DNA from: Solitalea canadensis DSM 3403
Lineage (GTDB): Bacteria > Bacteroidota > Bacteroidia > Sphingobacteriales > Sphingobacteriaceae
Length of the DNA: 64,000 bases
Reading direction: 5' to 3'
Assembly: GCF_000242635.2 (NCBI RefSeq)
Contig: NC_017770.1
Span: forward strand, 5,138,070-5,202,069
The position numbers and the translations under genes were made by a program. Under the pieces are notes generated by a model. That model searched no databases, had not been told where the DNA came from, and saw only the letters and a program-made list of their open reading frames with translations. This document shows, piece by piece, positions 34,100-42,950 of this stretch (position 1 is its first letter; each line of letters opens with the position of its first letter).

Positions 34100-35204
34100 G
34101 GCTTTGTTTTGATACTGCAATCCAGTTAATAATAGTTTTGCCATTTTGATTGACAGATTTTATATTAAATCCATCTTCAATCGCTTCTCCTGAACTAAAA
34201 ATCAGTTTATTATTTATAAGCGCCACCCATGCGGTTCCCTTTTCATTAATCCAAATGTCTTTCCATGATGAACTTATTGAGGTTGAGTTTTCTTTAATCT
34301 CTTTGCCATTTAGGAATATCGCCTTGTCATTAACCGTGATTAAGTGTCCATTTGGATCATACCAAACACTATTTAACTGAGGTGAGATTATTTGCGTTGT
34401 TCCGTTTAGCGTTGCAAAAACTGTTTTGATTGTTCCTTCAGCGTAGCTGTTGCCAATATCCATTCCCCAGAAAGCCGCATCGTTGAACGTTGGACTAACG
34501 ACCATTTGTCCGGTTAGTTGAGCACTTTTTGATATAAGCACCTTCTTGCCATCTTGGTTGATCAGGTATTTTTCTTTCTGCTCGTCGCTGATATCGTTTG
34601 AAATAAGAGCAATATACTTCGTTTTCTGAGGATTAACTTTCATTGCTTCCAGTAATGAAAACGGAACGGATTTTTTTCCATTGAATAGGATATAGTTTTT
34701 GTCATCATCGGACTTTACATAATTCTGATAGACGTTGAGCATTTCGTTTGAGTCATATCCTTCAGGCGACTGATTTTCATCGTCCTGATTTTTTTTCAAA
34801 AAGTCCAATGGGACGCTTTTTGCAGGGAATGGTCCTTTTTTGATGCCGTTTTCAACCACATAGCGAGCTCCGCTTTTATCAACAATTACTAATCCTGAAA
34901 TCTTATTACCAGCGCCAATCATAATCCTTGACTCCCGATAATCGATCCGCTCTCCCTCGGCCAGTTGGTAAATCATGGTACTTTCCACATCTTTAAGCTG
35001 GTCACTGGTAAGTCCTGTTGAAGAGGAGTTTCCGGTATTCTGCCCGCTTGCAGTTGTAGTAGTTGTTTCATCGGACTTTACACCAGTTACTTTATTTATT
35101 TGCTCATTGGTTTTATCCTTAAGTTTTTTCAAAAGCTGAGCCTCTGCGATAGGAGAAATATGTAATAAACATAAGGAGAGTGCTAGTTGATAGAAGGTTT
35201 TCAT
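34068..35204 (-). CDS. Secreted protein of unknown function
   Basis: A 378-residue protein with a signal peptide (residues 1-22, ending in AEAQ). A lysine-rich helix (LLKKLKDKTNEQINKVTG) and a Thr/Ser/Asn/Gly-rich linker (about 45-65, TTTTTASGQNTGNSSSTG) follow. The main body (about 90-378) consists of many short strands of the type LVIVDKSGARYVVENG, NYILFNGKKSVPF, HLITVNDKAIFLNGKEI and LIFSSGEAI. The repeated hydrophobic strand-turn pattern resembles a small beta-propeller or WG-like repeat protein. No family is recognised. The gene overlaps the lysozyme-fold-like gene downstream, which suggests a functional pair in the periplasm or at the surface. Confidence 0.65.
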   Translation of the reverse strand: MKTFYQLALSLCLLHISPIAEAQLLKKLKDKTNEQINKVTGVKSDETTTTTASGQNTGNSSSTGLTSDQLKDVESTMIYQLAEGERIDYRESRIMIGAGNKISGLVIVDKSGARYVVENGIKKGPFPAKSVPLDFLKKNQDDENQSPEGYDSNEMLNVYQNYVKSDDDKNYILFNGKKSVPFSLLEAMKVNPQKTKYIALISNDISDEQKEKYLINQDGKKVLISKSAQLTGQMVVSPTFNDAAFWGMDIGNSYAEGTIKTVFATLNGTTQIISPQLNSVWYDPNGHLITVNDKAIFLNGKEIKENSTSISSSWKDIWINEKGTAWVALINNKLIFSSGEAIEDGFNIKSVNQNGKTIINWIAVSKQSHAIISYSKSI

Positions 35205-35390
35205 GCTAATGTTAGTTTAAAATTAGATAGTTTTGTATTGTTCATAATATCAGCAAGTTATATTTATGTTTCTTATTCAAGATAAGTAGTTTTACCTAAA
35301 TATGCTGATCGAAGTGTAAAAAAAATGTCACTTTGAAGTCCTTATACTAATTTGAGTTTGGGCTTGGATCATAAAAAGACTTTGAATAAC

Positions 35391-37700
35391 TCAATTAAAC
35401 TTCTGCGCAACTACAACAGATTTTTTATATCGTCTAATAGTACCTGTAGCATTAAAAATTTCGATAAGTAGAAGATGTGGTCCAATGAATGCAGGCTGTA
35501 GACTATCTGTCAGTCCGTCCCAAACAATACTTCCTTCTGTTCCCAGTAAAAGATTATTGGCCAGTCGTTTGATCATTTGCCCGTTTCTGTCATAAACAAA
35601 GATGTTGACCACAAGACCGTTTTCCCGAAAGTGATAGTTGATAGATAAGATATCATCCTGTCCATCGTTATCAGGAGATATGATGGATGAGGACAGACTA
35701 ATCTCATCATTTATAGTATCATCATGCTGTGCTTGAGAATTTTGATATCCGGGAGTTGCATATCCAACGGTTGAAGATGCTGAATGAAAATTGCCGGGAG
35801 CATTTGTTGCTCTGCTTAGACTTACACGTTCCAAAGAAACTCCTTTTGGATCATTAATTAACGCAAAATGCATTTTTTCTGAATAGTCAAATCGATCAAT
35901 GATCTCGGTCCGACTTTTAAGTAAAACTGTTCCTGCATTGTTATTATAGGCGGGTATTGTTTTTACTTTGATAAACGCTTCAGGATTCTTGCAATAATAT
36001 TGTTCCTTTACTACATTCGGATTAGCGCAAATTACGGTAATATCACCGGGATGCATCAATGTTGTATTGAGCGTTATCGGATAAAATAACAACGAATCTT
36101 TACTGTTTCTCCCTCCAATCATTAATTCCTTAAGATCGATAACTTTCATGGAGTTATTAATGATTTCTACAAAATCGACTCCATTGGGCTTGGGATTAAA
36201 CAAAATTTCATTAATTAAAATATCACCCGGTTTTATTTTATTAGGTAAAAGAAAATTGCTTGAAAAGCTACGTTTATTTCCAAAACAATCTTTTAGCTCA
36301 TTTATTAGAATACCGTATTGAGAACCTTCAGTTAGTGGTTTTTCAAGATGGATAATGAGTTGCTCGTTGAAAGGATTAATTAGTTGAATGTTTTTAATTT
36401 TTGCTAGCGGTTGTAATTGTATGTTTTCTGTAAGCACTGAAGAACTATCAATACCGGTACTGAAATTAACAGTGAGTGTAAGGCTGTCAATAACATTTAA
36501 AGAAGTGATTGCTAAGTTAGTTAGTGTAAGATCCGAAACAGAATTTCTTTTACCGGGAGTGCCTCCTTCCGCTGCTACGCTTGCTGTCCAACGTTGTGCT
36601 GGGTTACATAAAAGCATATCCTCCATTAATTCGAGTGAGTAACCACCACTTTTTTTGTGAGTGTCTCGATACCATGCATCGGAATAATTAACCTGATTGA
36701 TTACTGCTCCTTCGGCATTTTTTAGGGTTAATAAATCTCCGGAGTTATTTAATGATGGCCATGGCGAAAGACCGAGCGTTTTCCCATAATGCAAATAATT
36801 TGAGGTGTCATTTTTTGAACAAAGTATAAGGTATTCTTTCGGATTGATCACGCCTTCATTAAATGTATAAATAGTGGTAACATCTGCATATTTCCAACCT
36901 TTCAGATTAATTACAGAGTCGGATGTGTTGTAAAGTTCAACAAACTCGCTGGTAGGTAAATCAATTTGGTGACTTGGATTAGGGAACAATTCAGTGAAAA
37001 TTACATCTCCTGGTTTGCCTGCATAAACTGGTGGGAGTGGTTTAATGGCTTCATGTCGTTCAATTGTCAGTTCGTCAAAATAGAATTGGTTACTTCTTGA
37101 GGCAGTATACTTAGCTAGTATCCCAAAAAAGGAGGTTGTTTGGTAAGTATTGTCGGTAATGCTTCCATCGGTTACAAATTGTGTTTCATTGTCAATCTTT
37201 GATTTTATTTCCCATAATCCGGTTATTGACCTAGAGACCTCAATAGAAGCTTTAAACTGCGATGCTTTGGTTCTTGGCCTCGGAATTCCGTCGAAGAGTT
37301 TTGTGAGCTTTGTTCCGACTTGTTTATAAAGATCAAAAGAATCGCTCGAGCCACTCTTGCCAATTTGAATGAAATAGCCATTTAACGCCTGATTCAAGTC
37401 AGGCTGATCTGAGACTAAATAAACACGTAATTGATTAGATGTTGATGGATCAAAATCCATTTGAACATAGAAAGACCACCTTGTGTTTACGGACAGTGAG
37501 TTTGCGGTTGAAATGTAAACCTGTTTATTGGTGGTTGATTTTTTTGTTTGTAATTGTTCATTTGCATTAACAAACCATTCAGTGATGTCACCATTCCATT
37601 GCGGATTTGATGGGTAATTGGAGGTTTTGAATGAATCTTTTACTTGTGAATAACTGTTCACATATAAAAATGTTAATAAAATAATAAAAATGTTTTTCAT
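35391..37700 (-). CDS. Lamin-tail-domain surface protein with C-terminal sorting-like domain
   Basis: A 769-residue exported protein with a signal peptide of about 18 residues (cleavage near NSYSQ). The N-terminal 200 residues look like a jelly-roll binding module (RWSFYVQMDFDPSTSNQLRV). Two lamin-tail-like domains follow: GDVIFTELFPNPSHQ with SEFVELYNTSDSVINLKGW (about 230-330), and GDILINEILFNPKPNGVDFV with EIINNSMKVIDL (about 490-600). A strand-rich segment with a bacterial Ig-like character lies between. The last 90 residues (SPDNDGQDDILSINYHFREN, VYDRNGQMIKRL, IVWDGLTDS) form a FlgD/gliding-type C-terminal domain used for export or surface attachment by the type IX system in this phylum. 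It is monocistronic. A role in surface adhesion or nucleic-acid/polymer binding is possible but unproven. Confidence 0.82.
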   Translation of the reverse strand: MKNIFIILLTFLYVNSYSQVKDSFKTSNYPSNPQWNGDITEWFVNANEQLQTKKSTTNKQVYISTANSLSVNTRWSFYVQMDFDPSTSNQLRVYLVSDQPDLNQALNGYFIQIGKSGSSDSFDLYKQVGTKLTKLFDGIPRPRTKASQFKASIEVSRSITGLWEIKSKIDNETQFVTDGSITDNTYQTTSFFGILAKYTASRSNQFYFDELTIERHEAIKPLPPVYAGKPGDVIFTELFPNPSHQIDLPTSEFVELYNTSDSVINLKGWKYADVTTIYTFNEGVINPKEYLILCSKNDTSNYLHYGKTLGLSPWPSLNNSGDLLTLKNAEGAVINQVNYSDAWYRDTHKKSGGYSLELMEDMLLCNPAQRWTASVAAEGGTPGKRNSVSDLTLTNLAITSLNVIDSLTLTVNFSTGIDSSSVLTENIQLQPLAKIKNIQLINPFNEQLIIHLEKPLTEGSQYGILINELKDCFGNKRSFSSNFLLPNKIKPGDILINEILFNPKPNGVDFVEIINNSMKVIDLKELMIGGRNSKDSLLFYPITLNTTLMHPGDITVICANPNVVKEQYYCKNPEAFIKVKTIPAYNNNAGTVLLKSRTEIIDRFDYSEKMHFALINDPKGVSLERVSLSRATNAPGNFHSASSTVGYATPGYQNSQAQHDDTINDEISLSSSIISPDNDGQDDILSINYHFRENGLVVNIFVYDRNGQMIKRLANNLLLGTEGSIVWDGLTDSLQPAFIGPHLLLIEIFNATGTIRRYKKSVVVAQKFN

Positions 37701-37765
37701 AATTGGTAATATTGCAGCTAACGGTATATGGCCGTAAAATTAATAATTACATAAAAAATAGCTAA

Positions 37766-38776
37766 ATGAAAGTCGCAGTAGTAGGTGCAACCGGATTGGT
37801 AGGCACAAAAATGTTACAAGTATTAGCGGAAAGAAATTTCCCTGTTTCTGAATTGATCTTGGTTGCTTCTGAGAAAAGTGTTGGTAAGGAAATCGAGTTC
37901 AAGGGTAAGAAGTACAAGGTGGTTTCTATGGATAATGCTATTGCGATGAAACCGGAAATAGCAATTTTTTCAGCCGGAGGAAGTACTTCAACCGAATTTG
38001 CTCCAAAGTTTGCAGCAGTTGGAACCACGGTAATTGATAACTCATCGGCATGGCGTATGGATCCTACTAAGAAATTAGTAGTACCAGAAGTTAATGCGAA
38101 TGTGTTAACTAAAGAAGATAAAATTATTGCCAACCCTAACTGTTCTACTATTCAGATGGTGGTTGCATTAAAGCCTTTACACGATAAATATCAAATTAAA
38201 CGTGTGGTGGTTTCTACTTATCAGTCTGTTACAGGTACTGGTGTTAAAGCGGTTACTCAGTTGATGGAAGAGCGCCAGGGCATTAAAGATGGTACAAAAG
38301 CATATCCCTACGAAATTGATTTGAACGTTATTCCTCAGATCGATGTTTTCCTTGACAATGGTTATACCAAAGAGGAAATGAAAATGATTAAGGAAACCAA
38401 TAAAATTATGGGTGACGATAGTATCAAAGTTACAGCAACTACTGTTCGTATTCCGGTAATGGGTGGCCACTCTGAATCAGTGAATATCGAATTTGCAAAA
38501 GACTTTGACTTAGCAGAGGTAAAACAATTATTATCATCGGCCCCAGGTATTGTGGTAGTTGATGATACTGCAAACCTGCAATACCCAATGCCAAAAGATG
38601 CTCACGAAAAGGATGAAGTATTTGTAGGCCGTTTACGCAGAGACGAATCTTTGCCTAATACATTAAATATGTGGATTGTTTCTGATAACCTACGTAAAGG
38701 TGCAGCGACAAACGCAGTTCAGATCGCTCAATACTTAATCGAGCATGAATTAGTTAGTTCAGCGGTAGAAGCATAA
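37766..38776 (+). CDS. asd: Aspartate-semialdehyde dehydrogenase
   Basis: A 336-residue cytosolic enzyme that reduces aspartyl phosphate to aspartate semialdehyde with NADPH, the branch point to lysine/diaminopimelate, threonine and methionine. The nucleotide-binding beginning is VAVVGATGLVGTKMLQVL. The active-site cysteine is C126 in NPNCSTIQMV. Substrate-binding RIPVMGGHSESV contains the catalytic histidine, and VGRLRRDESLPNTLNMWIV is near the end. Length fits the family. It is monocistronic, divergent from the lamin-tail gene, and ends at a good terminator. Confidence 0.97.
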   Translation: MKVAVVGATGLVGTKMLQVLAERNFPVSELILVASEKSVGKEIEFKGKKYKVVSMDNAIAMKPEIAIFSAGGSTSTEFAPKFAAVGTTVIDNSSAWRMDPTKKLVVPEVNANVLTKEDKIIANPNCSTIQMVVALKPLHDKYQIKRVVVSTYQSVTGTGVKAVTQLMEERQGIKDGTKAYPYEIDLNVIPQIDVFLDNGYTKEEMKMIKETNKIMGDDSIKVTATTVRIPVMGGHSESVNIEFAKDFDLAEVKQLLSSAPGIVVVDDTANLQYPMPKDAHEKDEVFVGRLRRDESLPNTLNMWIVSDNLRKGAATNAVQIAQYLIEHELVSSAVEA

Positions 38777-38797
38777 TAAATTCCGCTTTGAAAATAT

Positions 38798-38832
38798 AAA
38801 GGGGTGTTGCATTTGTGCAGCACCCCTTTTTT
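38798..38832 (+). terminator. Terminator of asd
   Basis: AAAGGGGTG-T-TGC (38798-38810) pairs with GCA-G-CACCCCTTT (from 38817) with one internal mismatch and a 6-base loop, then a run of T. Confidence 0.93.
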
Positions 38833-38912
38833 AGTATATAACTATGAGTAAATAAATGTAATTGCGAATAACTACGCACCAATTATTTTTTGTAACTTCT
38901 ATTTTTGTCGTC

Positions 38913-39599
38913 ATGTTACATTTTTTTGATATTGACCACACCTGGTTCACCGTGATGGGTTACCCAATGAGTCATATTGAGTTTTGGGGAACTATTGCCG
39001 GTGCCGTGGCTGTTTGGCTTTCATCGCGGGCTAATATCTGGAGCTGGCCATTAGGACTAATCAATGTAACATTGTTCTTCTTTATCTTTTTTCAGATACA
39101 ATTGTATCCGGATATGTTTCTGCAGGTGTTCTTCTTTATCACCAATATTATAGGCTGGTGGAATTGGGCTCACCCCAAACCTGAAGAGGCAGATCGAAAG
39201 CATGAATTGAAAGTAAGTTTTACGGCCGTAAAATGGTTATTGTCTTTACTTGCTATAGGTTTTATTGGTACTTATCTACTCGGGAATCTTGCGCAGAATT
39301 TACACACATGGCTACCGCTAATTTTTAAAAAACCGAGTGCTTTTCCGCATCTCGACTCGTTTGTACTGTCTTTTAGCATCATTGCAACATTTATGATGAT
39401 TCGTAAGAAAATAGAATGCTGGATAGTATGGTTGGCTGTTGATGTGGTGTGTACCTACATCTATTTTATTAAAGGCGTTAGGTTTATTTCTGTTGAATAT
39501 TTTGTCTTTTGTATAATTGCAGCTTTAGGTTATTGGTTTTGGTACAAAGAATATAAATCGTATCAAAACAATAATGTCTCGGCTGCTATAAATAAGTAA
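38913..39599 (+). CDS. pnuC: PnuC-type nicotinamide riboside transporter
   Basis: A 228-residue inner-membrane facilitator with about seven spans. Family sequences visible are SRANIWSWPLGLINVTLFFF, QIQLYPDMFLQVFFFITNII and GWWNWAHP, matching the substrate-contact WxxW region of PnuC. The frame opens further upstream at TTG 38862, adding 17 residues. I prefer ATG 38913 (MLHFFDIDHTWFTVMGYPMS), which resembles the start of other Bacteroidota PnuC proteins. A TAnnTTTG box at 38900-38907 would be too close for a normal leader if that ATG is used, so the start stays uncertain. The NR kinase gene follows after 4 bases, identifying the substrate as nicotinamide riboside rather than thiamine. Confidence 0.9.
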   Translation: MLHFFDIDHTWFTVMGYPMSHIEFWGTIAGAVAVWLSSRANIWSWPLGLINVTLFFFIFFQIQLYPDMFLQVFFFITNIIGWWNWAHPKPEEADRKHELKVSFTAVKWLLSLLAIGFIGTYLLGNLAQNLHTWLPLIFKKPSAFPHLDSFVLSFSIIATFMMIRKKIECWIVWLAVDVVCTYIYFIKGVRFISVEYFVFCIIAALGYWFWYKEYKSYQNNNVSAAINK

Positions 39600-39603
39600 A
39601 CAT

Positions 39604-40137
39604 TTGGAAAGAGCATTACCATCAACCATAAAGAAAATTTGTATTTACGGGCCTGAAAGTACCGGTAAAAGCACATTGGCGGCATATCTTGCATTTAAGT
39701 TTAATACATTATATGTACACGAACTTGCACGTGATTTTATCTCAACCAATTCATTTACTGTTGATGATATATTAAAGATTGGAAAGGCTCAAACCGAGAG
39801 TGTATTGGAAAAAAGTAAAAGGGCTAACAAGTTTTTATTCTGCGATACCGATCTGATCACTACTCAAATCTATTCTGAGCACTATTTAGGTATAATTCCG
39901 GATGAACTTTACGACTGGGAAAAGATGGTTACTTATGATCTTTATTTTCTGATGGATATCGATGTTCCATGGGTGCCGGATGGATTACGTGATTTGTGGC
40001 ATAGCCGTGAGCAAATGTTTGATCGGTTTAAGGAGGAACTTGATAAGAGGAATATTACTTATTACAAAGTCAGCGGAAGTTTCAGAGAACGCCAACAGTT
40101 TGTCAGCGATAAAATAAATGAGCTTTTCAGTAAATAA
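39604..40137 (+). CDS. NadR-type nicotinamide riboside kinase (AAA/P-loop)
   Basis: A 177-residue P-loop kinase that phosphorylates nicotinamide riboside to NMN, trapping the substrate taken up by PnuC. Walker A is GPESTGKSTL near residue 16. The LARDFI segment and FCDTDLITTQIYSE are characteristic of the C-terminal kinase domain of NadR; DLYFLMDIDVPWVPDGLRD carries the substrate-side block. Unlike enterobacterial NadR it has no N-terminal HTH and no adenylyltransferase domain, so it is a stand-alone kinase. The start is TTG at 39604, 4 bases after the pnuC stop, and no ATG is available before the Walker A motif. The operon ends at the 40-base palindrome. Confidence 0.92.
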   Translation: MERALPSTIKKICIYGPESTGKSTLAAYLAFKFNTLYVHELARDFISTNSFTVDDILKIGKAQTESVLEKSKRANKFLFCDTDLITTQIYSEHYLGIIPDELYDWEKMVTYDLYFLMDIDVPWVPDGLRDLWHSREQMFDRFKEELDKRNITYYKVSGSFRERQQFVSDKINELFSK

Positions 40138-40175
40138 ACAAGAAAGACGAATTTTAAAATTCGTCTTTCTTGTTT
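40136..40175. terminator. Perfect 40-base palindromic bidirectional terminator
   Basis: AAACAAGAAAGACGA (40136-40150), the self-complementary ATTTTAAAAT (40151-40160) and TCGTCTTTCTTGTTT (40161-40175) make a perfect palindrome with no unpaired base. It starts at the last bases of the NR kinase stop codon and ends 4 bases before the DinB stop. Confidence 0.9.
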
Positions 40176-40179
40176 GGAA

Positions 40180-40686
40180 TTATAAATATCGCTCTTTAAT
40201 GATGTTTGAATGGTGTTTAGAATGGCCGGCAATAATATAGCCCAACGCTAAAGCAGTGCAAGTTTGGCTGCTGCTGATACCTTTACGTGTTAATTCATCA
40301 TCGTCTAATGAGTTAAATAGGCTTAAGGTTGCATTTCGTACTGTTTTAAACTCTTCGATTACGCTTTGCAAACTACGTTTGCCAGCATTGGCAAAGTGGA
40401 TGAACTCATTCTCATCAAAGCTGGGTAATGGAGTAGTATCATTTCTCGAAAATCGAAGGGCCCGGTAGCTGAAAATACGTTCGGCATCGGTAATATGTAG
40501 TAATACTTCTTTTAAAGTCCATTTGTCCTTAGCATAAGCAAAGTCGGCTTTATCTTTCGGTAAGGAATCAATGAAGGTAAAAAATTGCTCAGTGCTGTTC
40601 TTTAGGGCGTCCTTAACATCCTGTTCTTCAACTAAACTTATATAATGTTCAAAATAAGTTGCGTAAGTTCCTTCGGTTGGTCTCAT
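40180..40686 (-). CDS. DinB-family metal-binding protein
   Basis: A 168-residue four-helix-bundle protein of the DinB/YfiT-like superfamily. The three metal-ligand histidines of the fold are visible: LLHITDAERIFSYRALRF (first), and GHSKHHSNIIKERYL near the C-terminus (second and third). KWTLKEVLLHI and the AYAKDKW context are standard. Some relatives are bacillithiol or mycothiol S-transferases, which would fit with the bacilliredoxin at 155-565, but the substrate is unknown. It is monocistronic and convergent with the pnuC operon. Confidence 0.9.
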   Translation of the reverse strand: MRPTEGTYATYFEHYISLVEEQDVKDALKNSTEQFFTFIDSLPKDKADFAYAKDKWTLKEVLLHITDAERIFSYRALRFSRNDTTPLPSFDENEFIHFANAGKRSLQSVIEEFKTVRNATLSLFNSLDDDELTRKGISSSQTCTALALGYIIAGHSKHHSNIIKERYL

Positions 40687-40833
40687 ATCAGTACAATTGT
40701 TTTGTTCAAATATATAATTTAGTAGACAGTAAAAAATACCTTAGAAGAGAGTTTTCGAAATAGTTGCATTAGTTTTGTTGCAGTAACTAGTTCTTCTGGA
40801 TTGTATAATTTGATTGATTAAATGTTGTAGCAC

Positions 40834-41928
40834 ATGATAATAGTTCTTACGGCAGTAACAGTATTCTTGGTTATCCGGTTTTGTGTTACTTTATTCAACT
40901 TTATTTCTAAACCCAAGCTAACAAAAACATTTAGAAGGTATAACGAGCTTGTATCTATTCTTATTCCTGCCCGTAACGAAGGCGATAATATTCTTCCGCT
41001 TCTTGAATCGATAAAAGAGCAGGATTATGATAACTATGAAGTGATAATTTTAGACGACGGATCATCTGACAATACATTTGCTTTAGCAAGTGCTTTCGCC
41101 AAGGATGATAAACGTTTCAGGGTTATTGCCGGGGAACCTCTTCCTAAAGATTGGCTTGGGAAAAATTTTGCTTGCCATCAGTTAAGTGAACAGGCTAGTG
41201 GTGAATTCTTATTGTTTGTTGATGCGGATCAAAAATTGAAAAAAGGGTTGATTAACAGCTCCATTTACCGGATGAAAGTTTTCAGGCTTGCAGTTCTTTC
41301 TCTTTTTGCAGATCAACGTATGCATACACTCGGTGAGCGACTGGTTGTTCCTCTGTTAAACTATATCTTACTTACTCTTTTACCTTTACGTTTGGTTTCT
41401 ATGACTAAATGGCCTGCATTTTCGGCCGCGAGCGGACAGTTTATGATGTTTGATGCAACTATTTATCGTCGCAATCAGTGGCATGAGGAAGTGAAAAAAG
41501 ACATTAATGAGGACGTCGAAATAATGAAACTGCTAAAAAGCAAGGGGTACAAAGGTGATGTGCTTTTGGCGAATGGTTTTTTGGAATGCCGGATGTATAC
41601 TTCCTATTTTGACGGATTACAAGGTTTGAGTAAGAACTTATTGGTTGAGTTTGGTTACAGCGTTATTGGTTTGTTAGTCTATCTTATCCTTATCTTCTTT
41701 GGTTATAGTATTCTGTTTATGCTTCCAAGCTATGAGTTGTTAGGAGTTGTAGTGTTTTTGGTAGTCGGAATGCGATTCATGGTTTCTTCCATGAGCAATC
41801 AAAATATTTTACTCAATTTTTTGCTACATCCGCTACAGATGATCACCATTGTATTGGTAAGCATATTATCCATTCATAAATACATGACGAAGTCAATTCA
41901 ATGGAAAGGACGGAAAATTTTACAGTAG
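40834..41928 (+). CDS. Family 2 glycosyltransferase, membrane-bound
   Basis: A 364-residue inner-membrane glycosyltransferase. One N-terminal span (residues 2-22) is followed by a GT-A domain with LVSILIPARNEGDNILPLLE, VIILDDGSSDNTFALA, a DxD-type motif in LLFVDADQK and the acceptor-side acid in INEDVEIMKLL. Three or so C-terminal spans follow (about 175-195, 280-310, 325-345). The arrangement resembles GT2 enzymes found in carotenoid glycosylation and lipid-linked sugar pathways; the acceptor is not determined. It lies upstream of ispH on the same strand (134 bases), an isoprenoid gene, which is only weakly suggestive of a carotenoid link. Confidence 0.85.
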   Translation: MIIVLTAVTVFLVIRFCVTLFNFISKPKLTKTFRRYNELVSILIPARNEGDNILPLLESIKEQDYDNYEVIILDDGSSDNTFALASAFAKDDKRFRVIAGEPLPKDWLGKNFACHQLSEQASGEFLLFVDADQKLKKGLINSSIYRMKVFRLAVLSLFADQRMHTLGERLVVPLLNYILLTLLPLRLVSMTKWPAFSAASGQFMMFDATIYRRNQWHEEVKKDINEDVEIMKLLKSKGYKGDVLLANGFLECRMYTSYFDGLQGLSKNLLVEFGYSVIGLLVYLILIFFGYSILFMLPSYELLGVVVFLVVGMRFMVSSMSNQNILLNFLLHPLQMITIVLVSILSIHKYMTKSIQWKGRKILQ

Positions 41929-41996
41929 TAACGGATAAACTATGTCATCTTTCCGTTGTTTTAACATCAAACCTATCGGGAAGTGCTAATAGTTTA

Positions 41997-42004
41997 TAAC
42001 TTTG
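41997..42004 (+). promoter_or_regulatory. -7 box upstream of ispH
   Basis: TAACTTTG fits TAnnTTTG and is 58 bases before the ispH ATG. No TTG is present at the expected -33 distance. Confidence 0.35.
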
Positions 42005-42062
42005 TCTTCTGTTAGTTCCGCTCTTTGGTTGGCTAATTTTAAAATCCATCATTTATATAAAA

Positions 42063-42908
42063 ATGCTCAATTTAAAGGTAGATATTGATAAAGAATCTGG
42101 TTTTTGCTTTGGTGTGGTATATGCCATTGACATGGCGGAAGAGATCTTAGAAGAGCAGGGTTATTTATATTGCCTGGGCGATATTGTACATAATGATGAA
42201 GAAGTTGCACGGTTGAAAGCTAAGGGATTGAGAATCATTGATCATGAAGCATTAAAGAATCTTCGCGATGAAAAGGTGCTGATTCGGGCCCATGGCGAAG
42301 CTCCTGAAACTTATCGTCTGGCTGTTGAAAATAATATTCAATTAATTGATGCTTCTTGTCCGGTAGTGTTAAAACTTCAAAACCGGATTAAAAATACACA
42401 TGACGCTGATGAACCGATCTTGATCTATGGCAAACATGGGCATGCTGAAGTAATTGGTTTACAAGGACAAACAAGTGGCTCCGCATTGGTTTTCCAGGAT
42501 ATTTCGGAGTTAGACGGAGTTGAACTTCCTAAGAAATTCTCACTTTATAGTCAAACGACCAAAAGCACTGCTAATTTCTATAAAATAAAAGATGAGCTTT
42601 TAGCGCGTGGATATGATGTTAAAGCGAATGATACTATTTGTCGTCAAGTATCTAATCGTGATAAAGATCTACCTGAGTTTGCGTCAAAATTTAACAAGAT
42701 TGTTTTTGTATCAGGAAAGAAATCATCAAATGGGAAAGTGCTGTTTGAGGTTTGCCGAAAAACAAATCCAAATACATTTTTCATTTCTTCGGTAGATGAA
42801 ATTGATTCTTCTTTATTTTTTCCTGGAGAATCAGTAGGTATTGCTGGGGCTACATCAACCCCAATGTGGTTGATGGAAGACGTTAAACATGCATTGGAAG
42901 CATTATAA
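42063..42908 (+). CDS. ispH: 4-hydroxy-3-methylbut-2-enyl diphosphate reductase
   Basis: A 281-residue cytosolic iron-sulfur enzyme catalysing the last step of the MEP isoprenoid pathway, giving IPP and DMAPP. The three cluster cysteines are C15 (SGFCFGV), C99 (DASCPVV) and C193 (DTICRQVSNRD). The IRAHGEAPE segment with its histidine, the KHGHAEVIG block, and VSGKKSSNGK are canonical. Length is normal for the short form. hemH follows after 42 bases on the same strand, so they probably share a transcript ending at 44023. With pdxJ, which uses DXP, it supports an active DXP/MEP branch in this organism. Confidence 0.97.
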   Translation: MLNLKVDIDKESGFCFGVVYAIDMAEEILEEQGYLYCLGDIVHNDEEVARLKAKGLRIIDHEALKNLRDEKVLIRAHGEAPETYRLAVENNIQLIDASCPVVLKLQNRIKNTHDADEPILIYGKHGHAEVIGLQGQTSGSALVFQDISELDGVELPKKFSLYSQTTKSTANFYKIKDELLARGYDVKANDTICRQVSNRDKDLPEFASKFNKIVFVSGKKSSNGKVLFEVCRKTNPNTFFISSVDEIDSSLFFPGESVGIAGATSTPMWLMEDVKHALEAL

Positions 42909-42950
42909 ACAGGAATTCATAAATAGAAAGGAATTTCCCATTCAGGGATA

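Noticed and set aside
40136..40175. 40-base perfect palindrome as a phage or transposon end
   Set aside because: It sits exactly between convergent stop codons with A- and T-rich ends, which is fully explained by a bidirectional terminator.
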